NCBI RefSeq assembly: GCF_029543085.1
Contig: NZ_CP119967.1
Span: 6,145,001-6,209,000 of the forward strand
Direction: 5' to 3'
Length of the DNA stretch: 64,000 nucleotides
DNA from: Pseudomonas sp. A34-9
GTDB lineage: Bacteria > Pseudomonadota > Gammaproteobacteria > Pseudomonadales > Pseudomonadaceae
Part shown: one piece after another, positions 25,215 through 34,925 of the stretch
Layout of the letters: each line of letters begins with the position of its first letter
Position numbering within the stretch: the first letter of the stretch is position 1
The notes under the pieces: generated by a model
Seen by the model: the letters and a program-made list of their open reading frames with translations, nothing else
Told to the model about the DNA's origin: nothing
The model's database searches: none
Position numbers and translations under genes: made by a program

Positions 25215-27524
25215 CTATTTGCGCAGCAGGCGCAAACCGTTGAACACCACCAACAGGCTCACGCCCATGTCGGCGAACACCGCCATCCACATGGTGGCGA
25301 GCCCGGCGAAGGTTACCGCAAGAAAGATAGCCTTGATCACCAGGGCCAGCGCGATGTTCTGTTTCAGGATGCTCGCGGTGTTGCGCGACAGGCTGATGAA
25401 GGCCGGGATCTTGCGCAGATCGTCGTCCATCAGGGCGACATCGGCGGTTTCGATCGCGGTGTCGGTGCCAGCCGCGGCCATGGCAAAACCGATCTCGGCG
25501 CGGGCCAGCGCCGGCGCGTCGTTGATGCCGTCGCCAACCATGCCGACCCGGTGGCCCTGTTTGTACAGGTCCTCGATGGCTTGCAGCTTGTCGCTTGGCA
25601 GCATGTCGCCCTTGGCTTGGTCGATACCGACCTGAGCGGCAATCGCCTGCGCGGTGTGAACGTTGTCGCCGGTCAGCATCAGGGTTTTCACGCCCAGCGC
25701 ATGCAACTGACGTATCGCCTCGCGGCTGCTCTCCTTGACCGTGTCGGCCACGGCAAACAGCGCCAATGGGCCGGACTTGTCGAGCAACAACACCACGGAT
25801 TTGCCCTGCTTCTCCAGCGCAAACAGCTTTTCTTCCAGTTGCGGCGAGCACAGGCCCAGCTCTTCGACCAGACGATGGTTGCCCAAGTGGTAGGTCTGGC
25901 CGTTGATCTCGCCTTTCACACCACGGCCGCCGAGTGCTGCAAAGTTATCCACAATCAACGGCGTGAAGTTTTTATCCACAGCCGCATTGGCGATGGCCAG
26001 TGACACCGGGTGGTCGGAACGCCCGGCCAGTGCCGCCGCGATTGCCGGCGCCGTAGCCTCCGCCGTCGGGTCGAGGGACAGGTAATCGGTCTGCACCGGT
26101 TTGCCGTGGGTGATCGTCCCGGTTTTATCCAGCGCCAGATAAGCGAGCTTGAAGCCGCCCTCCAGGTACACGCCGCCCTTGACCAGAATGCCTTTGCGCG
26201 CCGCTGCCGCGAGGCCGCTGACGATGGTTACCGGGGTGGAAATGACCAAGGCACATGGGCACGCGACCACCAGCAGCACCAGCGCGCGATAGATCCAGTC
26301 GAACCACACCGCGCCCATGAACAGCGGCGGGATGATCGCCACGGCCAGGGCCAGAACGAACACCACCGGGGTGTAGATTTTCGAGAATTGATCGACGAAA
26401 CGCTGGGTCGGCGCCCGTGCGCCCTGGGCTTGCTCGACGGCGTGGATGATGCGTGCCAGGGTCGAGTTGTTCGCCGCCGCAGTCACCGTGTATTCCAGCG
26501 AGCCGGCCTGGTTGATGGTGCCGGCGAAGACTTTGTCGCCGACGGTTTTTTCCACCGGCAAGCTTTCACCAGTGATCGGCGCCTGGTCGATGGTCGAACT
26601 GCCGCTGAGCACTTCGCCGTCCAGCGCGATGCGCTCACCGGGTTTTACCCGTACGCGGGCACCCAGTTCGACGACTTTAACCTCCTGTTCAAGCCAGCTG
26701 CCGTCAGACTGCTGCACGGTCGCCTGCTCGGGTGTCATCTGCATCAAGCCACCGATTGCGTTACGCGCACGATCCAGCGAGCGCGCTTCGATCAACTCGG
26801 CGACGGTGAAAAGGAACATCACCATCGCCGCTTCCGGCCACTGGCCGATGAGGATGGCACCGGTGACGGCGATGCTCATCAGCGCATTGATGTTGAGATT
26901 GAGGTTCTTCAGGGCAATCCAGCCCTTTTTATAGGTGGTCAGGCCACCGCTGAGGATCGACACCAGCGCAATGATCGCCACCACCCAGGTCGGCGCGGCG
27001 TTGGTGAAGTGAATCACTTCGGCAGCCAGTGCACCGACACCGGACAGCGCCAGCGGCCACCAGTGTTTTTTCACTGGCGCGGGGGCTTGGGTTTCAACGC
27101 CCGCTTCCAGCGGTTCGGCGTGCATGCCGAGGGATTTGATTGCCTCGGTAATGGGCTCGGTGCCCGGCAGCGTGTGGGTCACGCCGAGCACACGGTTGAT
27201 CAGGTTGAATTCCAGCTGCTCGACGCCGGCCAGTTTGCCAAGCTTGTTCTGGATCAGCGTCTGCTCGGTCGGGCAGTCCATCGCCTCGATGCGGAAACTG
27301 CTCAACCGCGCATCGGCGCTGGTCTTTTCGCTCAGCTGCACCAGCGCAGGCGCGGCGGCTGCCGACGAGCAGCAGGAATCTTCGTGCGCATGAACCGGTG
27401 CCGGTGCGGCGACTTTCGATCCGCAGCAGGCATCGCCGCCATGGGAATGCTTGTGCACAGGCTGCAATTTATGACTGTGATCGTGCCCGTCGCCGGGTTT
27501 GTGGGTGTGCTGGGAATCGCTCAT
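25215..27524 (-). CDS. cadA: Cd2+/Zn2+/Pb2+-exporting P1B-type ATPase
   Basis: A 769-residue heavy-metal pump in the inner membrane. A His- and Cys-rich leader (residues 1-55, with CCGSK and CCSS) precedes one HMA domain in which the usual CxxC is CPTE (MDCPTEQT). The transmembrane metal site is CPC in VACPCALVIS, the phosphorylation motif is DKTGTITHG, and the hinge is GDGINDAPALA; further on are the family's HP locus (SDHPVSLA) and TGES (TGESLP). It exports soft divalent metals for resistance. Control is by the divergent cadR, with a MerR-type operator in the shared promoter region. Confidence 0.94.
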   Translation of the reverse strand: MSDSQHTHKPGDGHDHSHKLQPVHKHSHGGDACCGSKVAAPAPVHAHEDSCCSSAAAAPALVQLSEKTSADARLSSFRIEAMDCPTEQTLIQNKLGKLAGVEQLEFNLINRVLGVTHTLPGTEPITEAIKSLGMHAEPLEAGVETQAPAPVKKHWWPLALSGVGALAAEVIHFTNAAPTWVVAIIALVSILSGGLTTYKKGWIALKNLNLNINALMSIAVTGAILIGQWPEAAMVMFLFTVAELIEARSLDRARNAIGGLMQMTPEQATVQQSDGSWLEQEVKVVELGARVRVKPGERIALDGEVLSGSSTIDQAPITGESLPVEKTVGDKVFAGTINQAGSLEYTVTAAANNSTLARIIHAVEQAQGARAPTQRFVDQFSKIYTPVVFVLALAVAIIPPLFMGAVWFDWIYRALVLLVVACPCALVISTPVTIVSGLAAAARKGILVKGGVYLEGGFKLAYLALDKTGTITHGKPVQTDYLSLDPTAEATAPAIAAALAGRSDHPVSLAIANAAVDKNFTPLIVDNFAALGGRGVKGEINGQTYHLGNHRLVEELGLCSPQLEEKLFALEKQGKSVVLLLDKSGPLALFAVADTVKESSREAIRQLHALGVKTLMLTGDNVHTAQAIAAQVGIDQAKGDMLPSDKLQAIEDLYKQGHRVGMVGDGINDAPALARAEIGFAMAAAGTDTAIETADVALMDDDLRKIPAFISLSRNTASILKQNIALALVIKAIFLAVTFAGLATMWMAVFADMGVSLLVVFNGLRLLRK

Positions 27525-27561
27525 TGGTCGCGTCCATGAAGGTGCCTGTTGCCAAGTAAAG

Positions 27562-27582
27562 ACCCTGTAGCCACTATAGGGT
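27562..27582. promoter_or_regulatory. MerR-type operator between cadA and cadR
   Basis: A dyad ACCCTGTAG-CCAC-TATAGGGT lies between the two divergent genes. Read toward cadA, TTGACC and TTACTT are about 20 bases apart with the dyad between them, the over-long spacer that MerR-family activators correct when metal binds. Confidence 0.82.
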
Positions 27583-27608
27583 CAAGCACCCTTTTGGAGA
27601 TTGCCGTC

Positions 27609-28058
27609 ATGAAGATCGGAGAACTGGCGAAACTCACCGACTGCGCCGTGGAAACCATCCGCTATTACGAGCGCGAAAACCTGCTGCCAGAGCCGGCCCG
27701 CAGCGACGGCAACTACCGCGTCTACACCCAGGCCCACGCCGAACGCCTGACCTTCATCCGCAACTGCCGCACCCTCGACATGACTCTCGAAGAGATCCGC
27801 AGCCTGCTGACCTTGCGTGACAGCCCGCAGGACCAATGCGAAAGCGTCAATGCGCTGATCGACGAGCACATCCAGCATGTAAAGGCGCGTATTGACGGGT
27901 TGCTGGCGTTGCAGGCACAACTGCTCGACCTGCGCCAACGCTGTGGCGAAGGGCCGGGGGCGGATCAATGCGGGATTTTGCAGCGACTGGAAGTGAGTGG
28001 CGGGGTTGTCGCGACGGAAGTTGAGCATTCGCATGTGGGCCGTAGTCACGGCCATTGA
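27609..28058 (+). CDS. cadR: MerR-family metal sensor, CadR type
   Basis: A 149-residue regulator. The start MKIGELAKLTDCAVETIRYYE is the MerR/CadR winged-helix; the dimer helix follows at about 80-120. The metal-binding Cys expected in CadR are Cys77 near QDQCESV, and Cys112 and Cys119 (RCGEGPGADQCG); a His-rich tail (HSHVGRSHGH) ends the protein, as in P. putida CadR. I set the start at 27609 because it aligns with the family and has GGAG upstream. It should bind the dyad at 27562 and turn on cadA when Cd or Zn rises. Confidence 0.93.
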   Translation: MKIGELAKLTDCAVETIRYYERENLLPEPARSDGNYRVYTQAHAERLTFIRNCRTLDMTLEEIRSLLTLRDSPQDQCESVNALIDEHIQHVKARIDGLLALQAQLLDLRQRCGEGPGADQCGILQRLEVSGGVVATEVEHSHVGRSHGH

Positions 28059-28076
28059 GCCCTTCATAAAACCCAA

Positions 28077-28157
28077 TGTAGGAGCTGCCGCAGGCTGCGA
28101 TCTTTTGATCTTATAAACAGCAAGATCAAAAGATCGCAGCCTTCGGCAGCTCCTACA
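28077..28157. repeat. REPIN, GTAGGAGCTGCC family
   Basis: Inverted TGTAGGAGCTGCCGCAGGCTGCGATCTTTT and AAAAGATCGCAGCCTTCGGCAGCTCCTACA arms have a short AT-rich centre, between convergent cadR and thyA. Confidence 0.92.
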
Positions 28158-28179
28158 CAGGGGTGTTGCGTACTACTTG

Positions 28180-29151
28180 TCAGACCGCCATTGGCGCAGT
28201 CATCGGCGCGTGGTGCTCATAGCCTTCCAGCGAGAAATCGCTCGGCTCGACCAGTTCCAGCCATTCCGGTTGATACACGCCAGTCTTGGCAAACTCCGGC
28301 ACACGATCCGAAATCTTCAGCTTGGGCATGGCGAACGGCTCGCGCTTGAGCTGTTCGTTGAGCATGTCCAGGTGGTTCTCGTAGACGTGCGCATCACCAA
28401 TGAAATAGGTGAACCAGCGCGGCGTGTAACCGGTCAGGCGACCGATCAGGCTCAGCAGCGCGGCGCCTTCGGTGAGGTTGAACGGCGTGCCCAGACCCAG
28501 ATCGTTGGAACGGATGTAGAGGGTCAGAGAAATCTCTTTGGTCTCGACATTCGGGTGGAACTGATACAGCAGGTGGCACGGCGGCAGGGCCATTTCATCC
28601 AGCTGGGCGACGTTCCAGCCGTGGAACAGGATGCGACGGCTGCCCGGATCGTTGATGATCGTGTCGACGCACTGGCGCACCTGGTCGATGGCTTTGTACA
28701 GCACCACGTAAGCCTGGCCGTCTTCTTCGCCCTGAGCGATCTGCTTGTAGCCGTTGCTCAAGGTTTGTTCGATGGCGGCGGTGTTACTTAGCGGGATCTG
28801 CTTGTACGCCGGCCACTTACGCCATTGCACGCCGTAGATTTCGCCGAGGTCGTCGTCACCCTGACGGAACGGGTTGGCCAGCCACTGCGCGTTTTCGTTG
28901 GCGTTCTGGTCCCAGACCTTGCAGCCCAGCGCACGGAATTCAGCGGCGTTGTTCACGCCACGGAGAAAACCGCACATCTCGCCGATGGCCGACTTGAAGG
29001 CCATCTTGCGGGTGGTGATCGCCGGAAAACCTTCCTGCAGATCGAAACGCAGCATCGCACCCGGGAAGCTGATGGTGTTGATGCCGGTGCGGTTGGCCTG
29101 TTTGCTGCCGTTCTGAATGACGTGCGAGACCAGTTCGAGATATTGCTTCAT
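28180..29151 (-). CDS. thyA: Thymidylate synthase
   Basis: It methylates dUMP to dTMP with methylene-tetrahydrofolate, yielding dihydrofolate that FolA recycles. The catalytic Cys is in [11 protein letters not shown] (Cys 198-199 region), and [13 protein letters not shown] holds the dUMP-binding Arg-Ser-x-Asp. The C-terminal YxxHAPM end is close to the family's. At 323 residues it is longer than E. coli ThyA (264); the extra length is an inserted segment in the first half, as is usual for Pseudomonas. It lies 50 bases downstream of lgt, and the two form a conserved pair. Confidence 0.97.
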   Translation of the reverse strand: MKQYLELVSHVIQNGSKQANRTGINTISFPGAMLRFDLQEGFPAITTRKMAFKSAIGEMCGFLRGVNNAAEFRALGCKVWDQNANENAQWLANPFRQGDDDLGEIYGVQWRKWPAYKQIPLSNTAAIEQTLSNGYKQIAQGEEDGQAYVVLYKAIDQVRQCVDTIINDPGSRRILFHGWNVAQLDEMALPPCHLLYQFHPNVETKEISLTLYIRSNDLGLGTPFNLTEGAALLSLIGRLTGYTPRWFTYFIGDAHVYENHLDMLNEQLKREPFAMPKLKISDRVPEFAKTGVYQPEWLELVEPSDFSLEGYEHHAPMTAPMAV

Positions 29152-29201
29152 GAGTTACCTGTGTCCTTTGAGCCCCGGCGTCGCGCGCCGGGGTTCGTAG
29201 T

Positions 29202-30017
29202 TTAAGCCGTCGGCGCGAGCGGTGCTGCCGGTGCGCGACGATAGGCCAGCCAGATCAGGAACAGCCCGCCGACGATCATCGGCACGCAGAGTACCTGGCC
29301 CATGGTCAGCCAGTTCCAGGCCAGATAGCCCAGTTGCGCATCCGGCACGCGAACGAACTCGACGATGAACCGGAAGATGCCATAGAACAGCGCGAACATG
29401 CCCGAGACGGCCATGGTCGGACGCGGTTTGCGCGAGAAAATCCACAGGATCAGGAACAACGCCACGCCTTCGAGCGCGAACTGATACAGCTGCGACGGGT
29501 GACGCGGCAGCTGCGCCGGATCGCTGAACGGCGGGAAGACCATGGCCCACGGCACGTCGGTGGCTTTGCCCCACAATTCGGCGTTGATGAAGTTGCCGAT
29601 ACGTCCAGCGCCCAGACCAATCGGCACCATCGGCGCGACGAAGTCCATCAACTGGAAGAACGACTTGCCGTTGCGCTTGCCGAACCACAACGCGGCCAGC
29701 ATCACACCGATAAACCCGCCGTGGAACGACATGCCGCCCTTCCATACTTCGAAAATCAGCGTCGGATTGGCCAGATAAGCGCTCAGGTCGTAGAACAGCA
29801 CGTAACCCAGACGTCCGCCGACGATCACGCCCATCGATAGCCAGAACACCAGATCGGAGAGTTTCTCCTTGGTCCAGGTCGGGTCGAAACGGTTGAGCCG
29901 GCTCGATGCCAGCAGCCACGCACCGCCGATGCCGACGAGGTACATGAGACCGTACCAGTGGATTTTCAGCGGACCGATGGCCAGGGCCACCGGGTCGATC
30001 TGCGGGTAAGGCAGCAT
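29202..30017 (-). CDS. lgt: Prolipoprotein diacylglyceryl transferase
   Basis: An inner-membrane enzyme that transfers diacylglycerol from phosphatidylglycerol to the lipobox Cys of prolipoproteins, the first step of lipoprotein maturation. The 271-residue protein has about seven hydrophobic segments, the MSFHGGFIG motif and the signature [15 protein letters not shown]. The start [11 protein letters not shown] has CGAGGAG upstream. It precedes thyA on the same strand, as in many proteobacteria. Confidence 0.97.
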   Translation of the reverse strand: MLPYPQIDPVALAIGPLKIHWYGLMYLVGIGGAWLLASSRLNRFDPTWTKEKLSDLVFWLSMGVIVGGRLGYVLFYDLSAYLANPTLIFEVWKGGMSFHGGFIGVMLAALWFGKRNGKSFFQLMDFVAPMVPIGLGAGRIGNFINAELWGKATDVPWAMVFPPFSDPAQLPRHPSQLYQFALEGVALFLILWIFSRKPRPTMAVSGMFALFYGIFRFIVEFVRVPDAQLGYLAWNWLTMGQVLCVPMIVGGLFLIWLAYRRAPAAPLAPTA

Positions 30018-30094
30018 TGCGACTCCTCGTTAGAGTTGAAACCAAAATTCCCGGGCGACGCTGCCACCTCAGGATTAAGCCAGGATTGCGACGG

Positions 30095-30877
30095 TTAAAG
30101 CAGGAAGCTCACACCCACGCTGAACAGCAAAGCGGCGAACAGGCGTTTCAGCAAGCGCGGCGACAATCGGTGCGCCAGACGCGCGCCGATGCGGGCGAAG
30201 ACCATGCTGGTCAGGGCGATGCCCAACAACGCCGGCAAATACACAAAACCGAGACTATGCGGCGGCAACAACGGATCGTGCCAGCCCAGAATCATGAAAC
30301 TTAATGCACTGACCAAGGCGATCGGCAGACCGCAGGCCGACGAGGTCGCCACGGCTTGCTGCATCGGCACACTGCGCCAGGTCAGGAACGGCACGGTCAG
30401 CGAACCGCCACCAACCCCAAAAATCGCCGAGGCCCAGCCAATCACACTGCCGGCCACGGTCAGACCGAGTTTGCCCGGCACCGTTCGGCTGGCCTTGGGT
30501 TTGATCTCCAGCGCCAGTTGCACCGAGATGATCAAGGCAAACACGCCGATGATCTTTTGCAGGTGCGGCCCGGAGATCGCCTCGGCAGTCAGTGCGCCGA
30601 AACCTGCACCGAGCAGAATGCCAACGGCCATCCACATAAAGATCGGCCAGCGCACCGCGCCGCGACGGTGATGCTCACGCACAGCGTTGACCGAGGTGAA
30701 AATAATCGTCGCCAGCGACGTGCCGACCGCCAGATGCGTAAGGATCGACGGATCAAAGCCCTGCAGGGTGAAACTGAACACCAGCACCGGGACGATAATG
30801 ATCCCGCCACCGACGCCAAACAGTCCGGCCAGCACGCCCGCACAGGCGCCCAGCGCCAGATAGAGCAGAAATTCCAT
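30095..30877 (-). CDS. TSUP-family membrane permease (TauE/SafE)
   Basis: A 260-residue inner-membrane protein with about seven to eight hydrophobic segments. It has the internal repeat typical of TauE/SafE permeases: GLFGVGGGIIIVPVL near the start and AIFGVGGGSLTVPFL in the middle. Such proteins move sulfite, sulfoacetate or other anions; the substrate cannot be told here. I set the start at 30877 (MEFLLYLAL), because the longer frame upstream lies over the promoter region and antisense to the next gene. It is followed by lgt and thyA on the same strand. Confidence 0.88.
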   Translation of the reverse strand: MEFLLYLALGACAGVLAGLFGVGGGIIIVPVLVFSFTLQGFDPSILTHLAVGTSLATIIFTSVNAVREHHRRGAVRWPIFMWMAVGILLGAGFGALTAEAISGPHLQKIIGVFALIISVQLALEIKPKASRTVPGKLGLTVAGSVIGWASAIFGVGGGSLTVPFLTWRSVPMQQAVATSSACGLPIALVSALSFMILGWHDPLLPPHSLGFVYLPALLGIALTSMVFARIGARLAHRLSPRLLKRLFAALLFSVGVSFLL

Positions 30878-31009
30878 GACCGTCTCCCCAGACCGCATCC
30901 GCAAAACCGGAGCGGCATGGTAACGGATGCACACCCATCTGCTCCACTGGCGATGGATGCACGGACGCTGGATGCGTAGAGTGGACAAAAAACACACAAG
31001 GACCACCTT

Positions 31010-31756
31010 ATGTGCCTGATTGTTTTCGCCTGGCGCCCGGGCCATGCCCAGCCGCTGATCGTCGCGGCCAACCGTGACGAGTTTTACGCAAGGCCCAGTC
31101 TGCCGCTGGCGCAATGGCCGGAAGCACCCCATGTGCATGCCGGGCGCGACCTTGAAGCGGGTGGCACCTGGCTGGGGATTGGCGCCAATGGCCGCTTTGC
31201 CGCGCTGACCAACATTCGCGACCCGCATCAGCCACCGGCGCGCAAGTCGCGGGGTGAGTTGGTCGCGCGGTTTCTCACCGGTGATGCGTCGATTGATGAT
31301 TATTTGAACGATGTGGTCGGACGTGCGCCGGAATATGCCGGGTTCAATCTGCTGCTGGGCAATAGTCATGAGCTGTGGCACTTCAATGCGCGGATGTCAG
31401 AGCCGGTGATGCTCGAGTCCGGCGTCTACGGGGTGTCCAATGCGGGGCTGGATACGCCGTGGCCGAAGTTGCTCAAGGCCAAGGCTGCGTTGGGCGCGGT
31501 GCTGGAGGATCCGCAGCCTGAGCGGTTGCTGGAACTGCTGGGCGATGCGCAGACCGCGCCGTTTGCCGAGTTGCCGGATACCGGGGTGGGTCTGGCGACT
31601 GAATCACTGCTGTCGAGTGTGTTTATTGCCAGCCAGAGTTACGGGACGAGGGCGAGTACGGCGTTGATTGTGCAGGCGGATGGGATGCGGCGGATGGTGG
31701 AGCGGAGTTTTGGGCCGTATGGCGGGCATCTGGGCGAAGTGGAAATAACAGTTTAA
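31010..31756 (+). CDS. NRDE (TANGO2-like) family protein
   Basis: A 248-residue protein starting MCLIVFAW, with AANRDEFYARP (the NRDE signature) at residues 20-30, GGTWLGI near 49 and RFAALTNIR near 59. The Cys directly after the initiator Met suggests an Ntn-hydrolase-like fold. The eukaryotic relative TANGO2 is tied to Golgi organisation and haem or lipid handling; the bacterial role is not settled. It is divergent from the TSUP permease and followed by a MITE-like element. Confidence 0.88.
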   Translation: MCLIVFAWRPGHAQPLIVAANRDEFYARPSLPLAQWPEAPHVHAGRDLEAGGTWLGIGANGRFAALTNIRDPHQPPARKSRGELVARFLTGDASIDDYLNDVVGRAPEYAGFNLLLGNSHELWHFNARMSEPVMLESGVYGVSNAGLDTPWPKLLKAKAALGAVLEDPQPERLLELLGDAQTAPFAELPDTGVGLATESLLSSVFIASQSYGTRASTALIVQADGMRRMVERSFGPYGGHLGEVEITV

Positions 31757-31762
31757 AAGCCG

Positions 31763-31990
31763 ACCCTCACCCCAGCCCTCTCCCAAAGGGAGAGGGGGCC
31801 GACCGTGGTGTCTTGAGCCATACATCGACCTGAAAGACCGAGTCGATTATGGATTCAGCAGCACCTCGTCGGTGTGATTCGATTATGGATTCAACACAAC
31901 ACTTTCAGGTCGGCGTACCTCTACAGCATCCCCCAATCAGTCCCTTCTCCCTTTGGGAGAGGGGTAGGCGGGCGGCGTTCCGATGAGGGG
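31763..31990. repeat. MITE-like element, copy B
   Basis: Ends are CCCTCACCCCAGCCCTCTCCC and GGGAGAGGGGTAGGCGGGCGG followed by CGTTCCGATGAGGG. Inside, CATCGACCTGAAAGACCGAG and CTTTCAGGTCGGCG are inverted to each other, and TCGATTATGGATTCA occurs twice. It fills the gap between the NRDE gene and ptsP. Confidence 0.88.
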
Positions 31991-32000
31991 CTTTTGATCT

Positions 32001-34280
32001 TCAGAGGGCCTTGACGACCGCCGGCGGATTCATCTTCGACAACCCGAGGTTCTTCAACGCCAATTGCAGCGAGCTGTGGATCACTTGCGGGTTATCGATG
32101 GTCATCAGCTCCGCCAGCAATTCCTTGGCCTTGCTCAGATTGACCTGACGCAGCATCCACTTCACCTTCGGCAAGTTGGTGGCGTTCATCGACAGGCTGT
32201 CGAAACCCATCGCCATCAACAGCACCGCCGCCGCCGGATCACCGGCCATCTCGCCGCAGATACTCACCGGTTTGCCTTCGGCATGGGCGTCGCGCACCAC
32301 GGTTTGCAGGGCTTGCAGCACCGCCGGGTGCAGGTAGTCGTAAAGATCGGCTACACGCGGGTTGTTACGGTCGACCGCCAGCAAATACTGGGTCAAGTCG
32401 TTGGAACCGACGGACAGGAAGTCGACCATCCGCGCCAGTTCCTTGGTCTGGTACACCGCTGCCGGAATCTCGATCATCACGCCGATCGGCGGCATCGGCA
32501 CGTCGGTGCCTTCGTCGCGCACTTCGCCCCAGGCCCGGTGGATCAGGTGCAGGGCTTCTTCGAGTTCGTGGGTGCCGGAGATCATCGGCAGCAGAATCCG
32601 CAGGTTGTTCAGGCCTTCGCTGGCCTTGAGCATCGCGCGGGTCTGCACCAGGAAGATTTCCGGGTGGTCGAGGGTGACGCGGATGCCGCGCCAGCCAAGG
32701 AACGGGTTGTCTTCCTTGATCGGGAAGTACGACAGCGACTTGTCACCACCGATGTCGAGGCTGCGCATGGTCACCGGTTGCGGGTGGAACGCGGCGAGCT
32801 GCTCGCGGTAGATCGCCAGTTGTTCCTTCTCGCTCGGGAAGCGCTGGTTGATCATGAACGGCACTTCGGTGCGGTACAGGCCGACACCTTCGGCGCCACG
32901 CTTTTGCGCCCGCGCCACGTCCGCCAGCAAACCGGTGTTGACCCACAGCGGCATGCGGTGGCCATCGAGGGTCACGCACGGCAGGTCGCGCAGGGTGTCG
33001 AGGCCCAGCGCCAGTTGTTTCTCTTCTTCGACGACTTCGGCGAACTGCTTGCGCAGCACTTCGCTCGGGTTGGTGTAGACCTCGCCGCGTGTGCCATCGA
33101 CGATCATTTCGATGCCGTCGACCTTGGCGTATGGCAGGTCGACCAGACCCATCACCGTCGGAATGCCCATGGCCCGGGCAAGAATCGCTACGTGGGAGTT
33201 GCCCGAACCGAGTACCGAGACCAGACCGACCAGCGTGCCTTCCGGCACCTCGCCGAGCATCGCCGGCGTCAGTTCTTCGCTGACCAGAATGGTTTTTTCC
33301 GGATAGACCAGGTTCTGCTGACGCTCTTCCTGCAAATAGGCGAGCAGGCGGCGGCCGAGGTCCTTGACGTCCGAGGCACGCTCACGCAGGTAAGCGTCGT
33401 CCATCAGCTCGAAACGGTTGACGTGTTCGGTGACCACCTGACGCAGCGCGCCCTGGGCCCACTGGCCGGTCTTGATCACGGTGGTGATTTCGCTGCCCAG
33501 CGAGGCATCGTCGAGCATCATCAGGTAGACGTCGAACAGCGCGCGCTCTTCCGGGCGCAACTGGGTCGCAAGCTTGGCGGACAACGCGCGCATGTCGGCG
33601 CGTACGCCTTCGATGGCGGTCTTGAACAGCGCCAGCTCAGCGTCGATGTCAGTGATGTTTTTGTCCGGCACCACGTCGAGATCGGCCGGCGGCAGCATGA
33701 CCACCGCAGTACCGACCGCCGCACCCGGCGAACCCGGCACGCCGACGAACTTGGCTTCCTGAATCCCTTTGCCCTGACGGCCCAGACCACGGATCGAACC
33801 GGTGGCCTCGGCGTGGGCGATGACGCCGGCGAGCTGCGCGCTCATGGTCACGAGGAAGGCTTCTTCACCTTCGTCGAACTGACGGCGTTCTTTTTGCTGG
33901 ATAACCAACACGCCGACGACGCGGCGGTGGTGAATGATCGGTGCACCGAGGAACGAGGCGTAACGCTCTTCACCGGTTTCGGCAAAGTAGCGGTAGCGCG
34001 GGTGATCCGCAGCGTTTTCGAGGTTCAGGGGTTCTTCACGCGTGCCGACCAGACCGACCAGACCTTCGTTGGGTGCCATGCTGACCTTGCCGATCGAGCG
34101 CTTGTTCAAGCCCTCGGTGGCCATCAGGACGAAGCGGTTGGTCTCGGGATCAAGCAGGTAGACCGAGCAGACCTGGCTGCCCATGGCCTCTTTGACGCGC
34201 AACACAATAATCCCCAACGCCGCCTTGAGATCCTTGGCGGAGTTAACTTCCTGGACGATCTTGCGCAGCGTATTGAGCAT
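32001..34280 (-). CDS. ptsP: Enzyme I-Ntr, PEP-protein phosphotransferase
   Basis: The first phosphotransferase of the nitrogen-related PTS; it takes phosphate from PEP and passes it to NPr (PtsO). In order, the 759-residue protein has an N-terminal GAF domain (residues 1-150, the glutamine and 2-oxoglutarate sensor), the PEP-utiliser N domain, the phospho-His in GSGNSHVAILARAMG near 360, and the PEP-binding barrel with IEIPAAV and SVGSNDLTQY. Length and order match NifA-like EINtr. It is 22 bases downstream of rppH on the same strand, as in other gammaproteobacteria. Confidence 0.97.
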   Translation of the reverse strand: MLNTLRKIVQEVNSAKDLKAALGIIVLRVKEAMGSQVCSVYLLDPETNRFVLMATEGLNKRSIGKVSMAPNEGLVGLVGTREEPLNLENAADHPRYRYFAETGEERYASFLGAPIIHHRRVVGVLVIQQKERRQFDEGEEAFLVTMSAQLAGVIAHAEATGSIRGLGRQGKGIQEAKFVGVPGSPGAAVGTAVVMLPPADLDVVPDKNITDIDAELALFKTAIEGVRADMRALSAKLATQLRPEERALFDVYLMMLDDASLGSEITTVIKTGQWAQGALRQVVTEHVNRFELMDDAYLRERASDVKDLGRRLLAYLQEERQQNLVYPEKTILVSEELTPAMLGEVPEGTLVGLVSVLGSGNSHVAILARAMGIPTVMGLVDLPYAKVDGIEMIVDGTRGEVYTNPSEVLRKQFAEVVEEEKQLALGLDTLRDLPCVTLDGHRMPLWVNTGLLADVARAQKRGAEGVGLYRTEVPFMINQRFPSEKEQLAIYREQLAAFHPQPVTMRSLDIGGDKSLSYFPIKEDNPFLGWRGIRVTLDHPEIFLVQTRAMLKASEGLNNLRILLPMISGTHELEEALHLIHRAWGEVRDEGTDVPMPPIGVMIEIPAAVYQTKELARMVDFLSVGSNDLTQYLLAVDRNNPRVADLYDYLHPAVLQALQTVVRDAHAEGKPVSICGEMAGDPAAAVLLMAMGFDSLSMNATNLPKVKWMLRQVNLSKAKELLAELMTIDNPQVIHSSLQLALKNLGLSKMNPPAVVKAL

Positions 34281-34302
34281 GGCTCGGGGTCGAACTCCGT
34301 CG

Positions 34303-34782
34303 TCAGTCGCGCGCTAAAAGGCGCGGGGCAAGCTCTTTGAGGGCGCGGCGATACACCTCGCGCTTGAATGTCACCACCTGGCCCAACGGATACCAATAGC
34401 TGACCCAGCGCCAGCCATCGAACTCCGGTTTACCGGTCAAATCCATCCGCACCCGCTGCTCGTTGGAGATCAGGCGCAGGAGAAACCATTTCTGTTTCTG
34501 GCCGATGCACAGCGGTTGGCTGTGCGTGCGCACCAGGCGTTGCGGCAAACGATAGCGCAACCAGCCCCGAGTACAGGCCAGTATTTCAACATCTTCACGT
34601 TCCAGGCCAACTTCTTCGTTCAGCTCGCGGTACAAGGCGTCTTCCGGCGTCTCCTCAGGGTTGATTCCCCCTTGCGGAAACTGCCAGGCATCTTGATTGA
34701 TACGGCGAGCCCATAGCACCTGGCCGGCGTCATTCGTCAGAATGATCCCGACATTGGGGCGGAAACCATCGGGGTCGATCAC
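34303..34782 (-). CDS. rppH: RNA pyrophosphohydrolase
   Basis: It removes pyrophosphate from the 5' end of mRNA, which triggers RNase E decay. The 159-residue Nudix protein has [11 protein letters not shown] at the start and a full Nudix box (GX5EX7REUXEEXGU) near residues 38-60, beginning [10 protein letters not shown]. The GTG at 34782 is the best start: GAGG lies 8 bases upstream, and it gives [11 protein letters not shown], the family N-terminus. A longer ATG frame is possible but adds residues not seen in relatives. It is upstream of ptsP. Confidence 0.95.
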
Positions 34783-34925
34783 GGCAACAACCTCGCAAAC
34801 GCATGTCGCCGCATTGTTCCACAAAGGTTGATAAGGCGGCAACGAAGCTTCCTACCTTATGTGCACTCTTGTGAAAAGACCGTATTCTTGTCGCCTTTTT
34901 ACAGACTTATCAGCGGGTAACTGCA

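Noticed and set aside
26010..27539. Long plus-strand frame over cadA
   Set aside because: It is the antisense frame of a well-supported P-type ATPase, with high Arg/His content typical of shadow frames.
32064..34340. Very long plus-strand frame over ptsP
   Set aside because: It is antisense to a complete ptsP gene and has biased, repetitive composition, without homology I can see.
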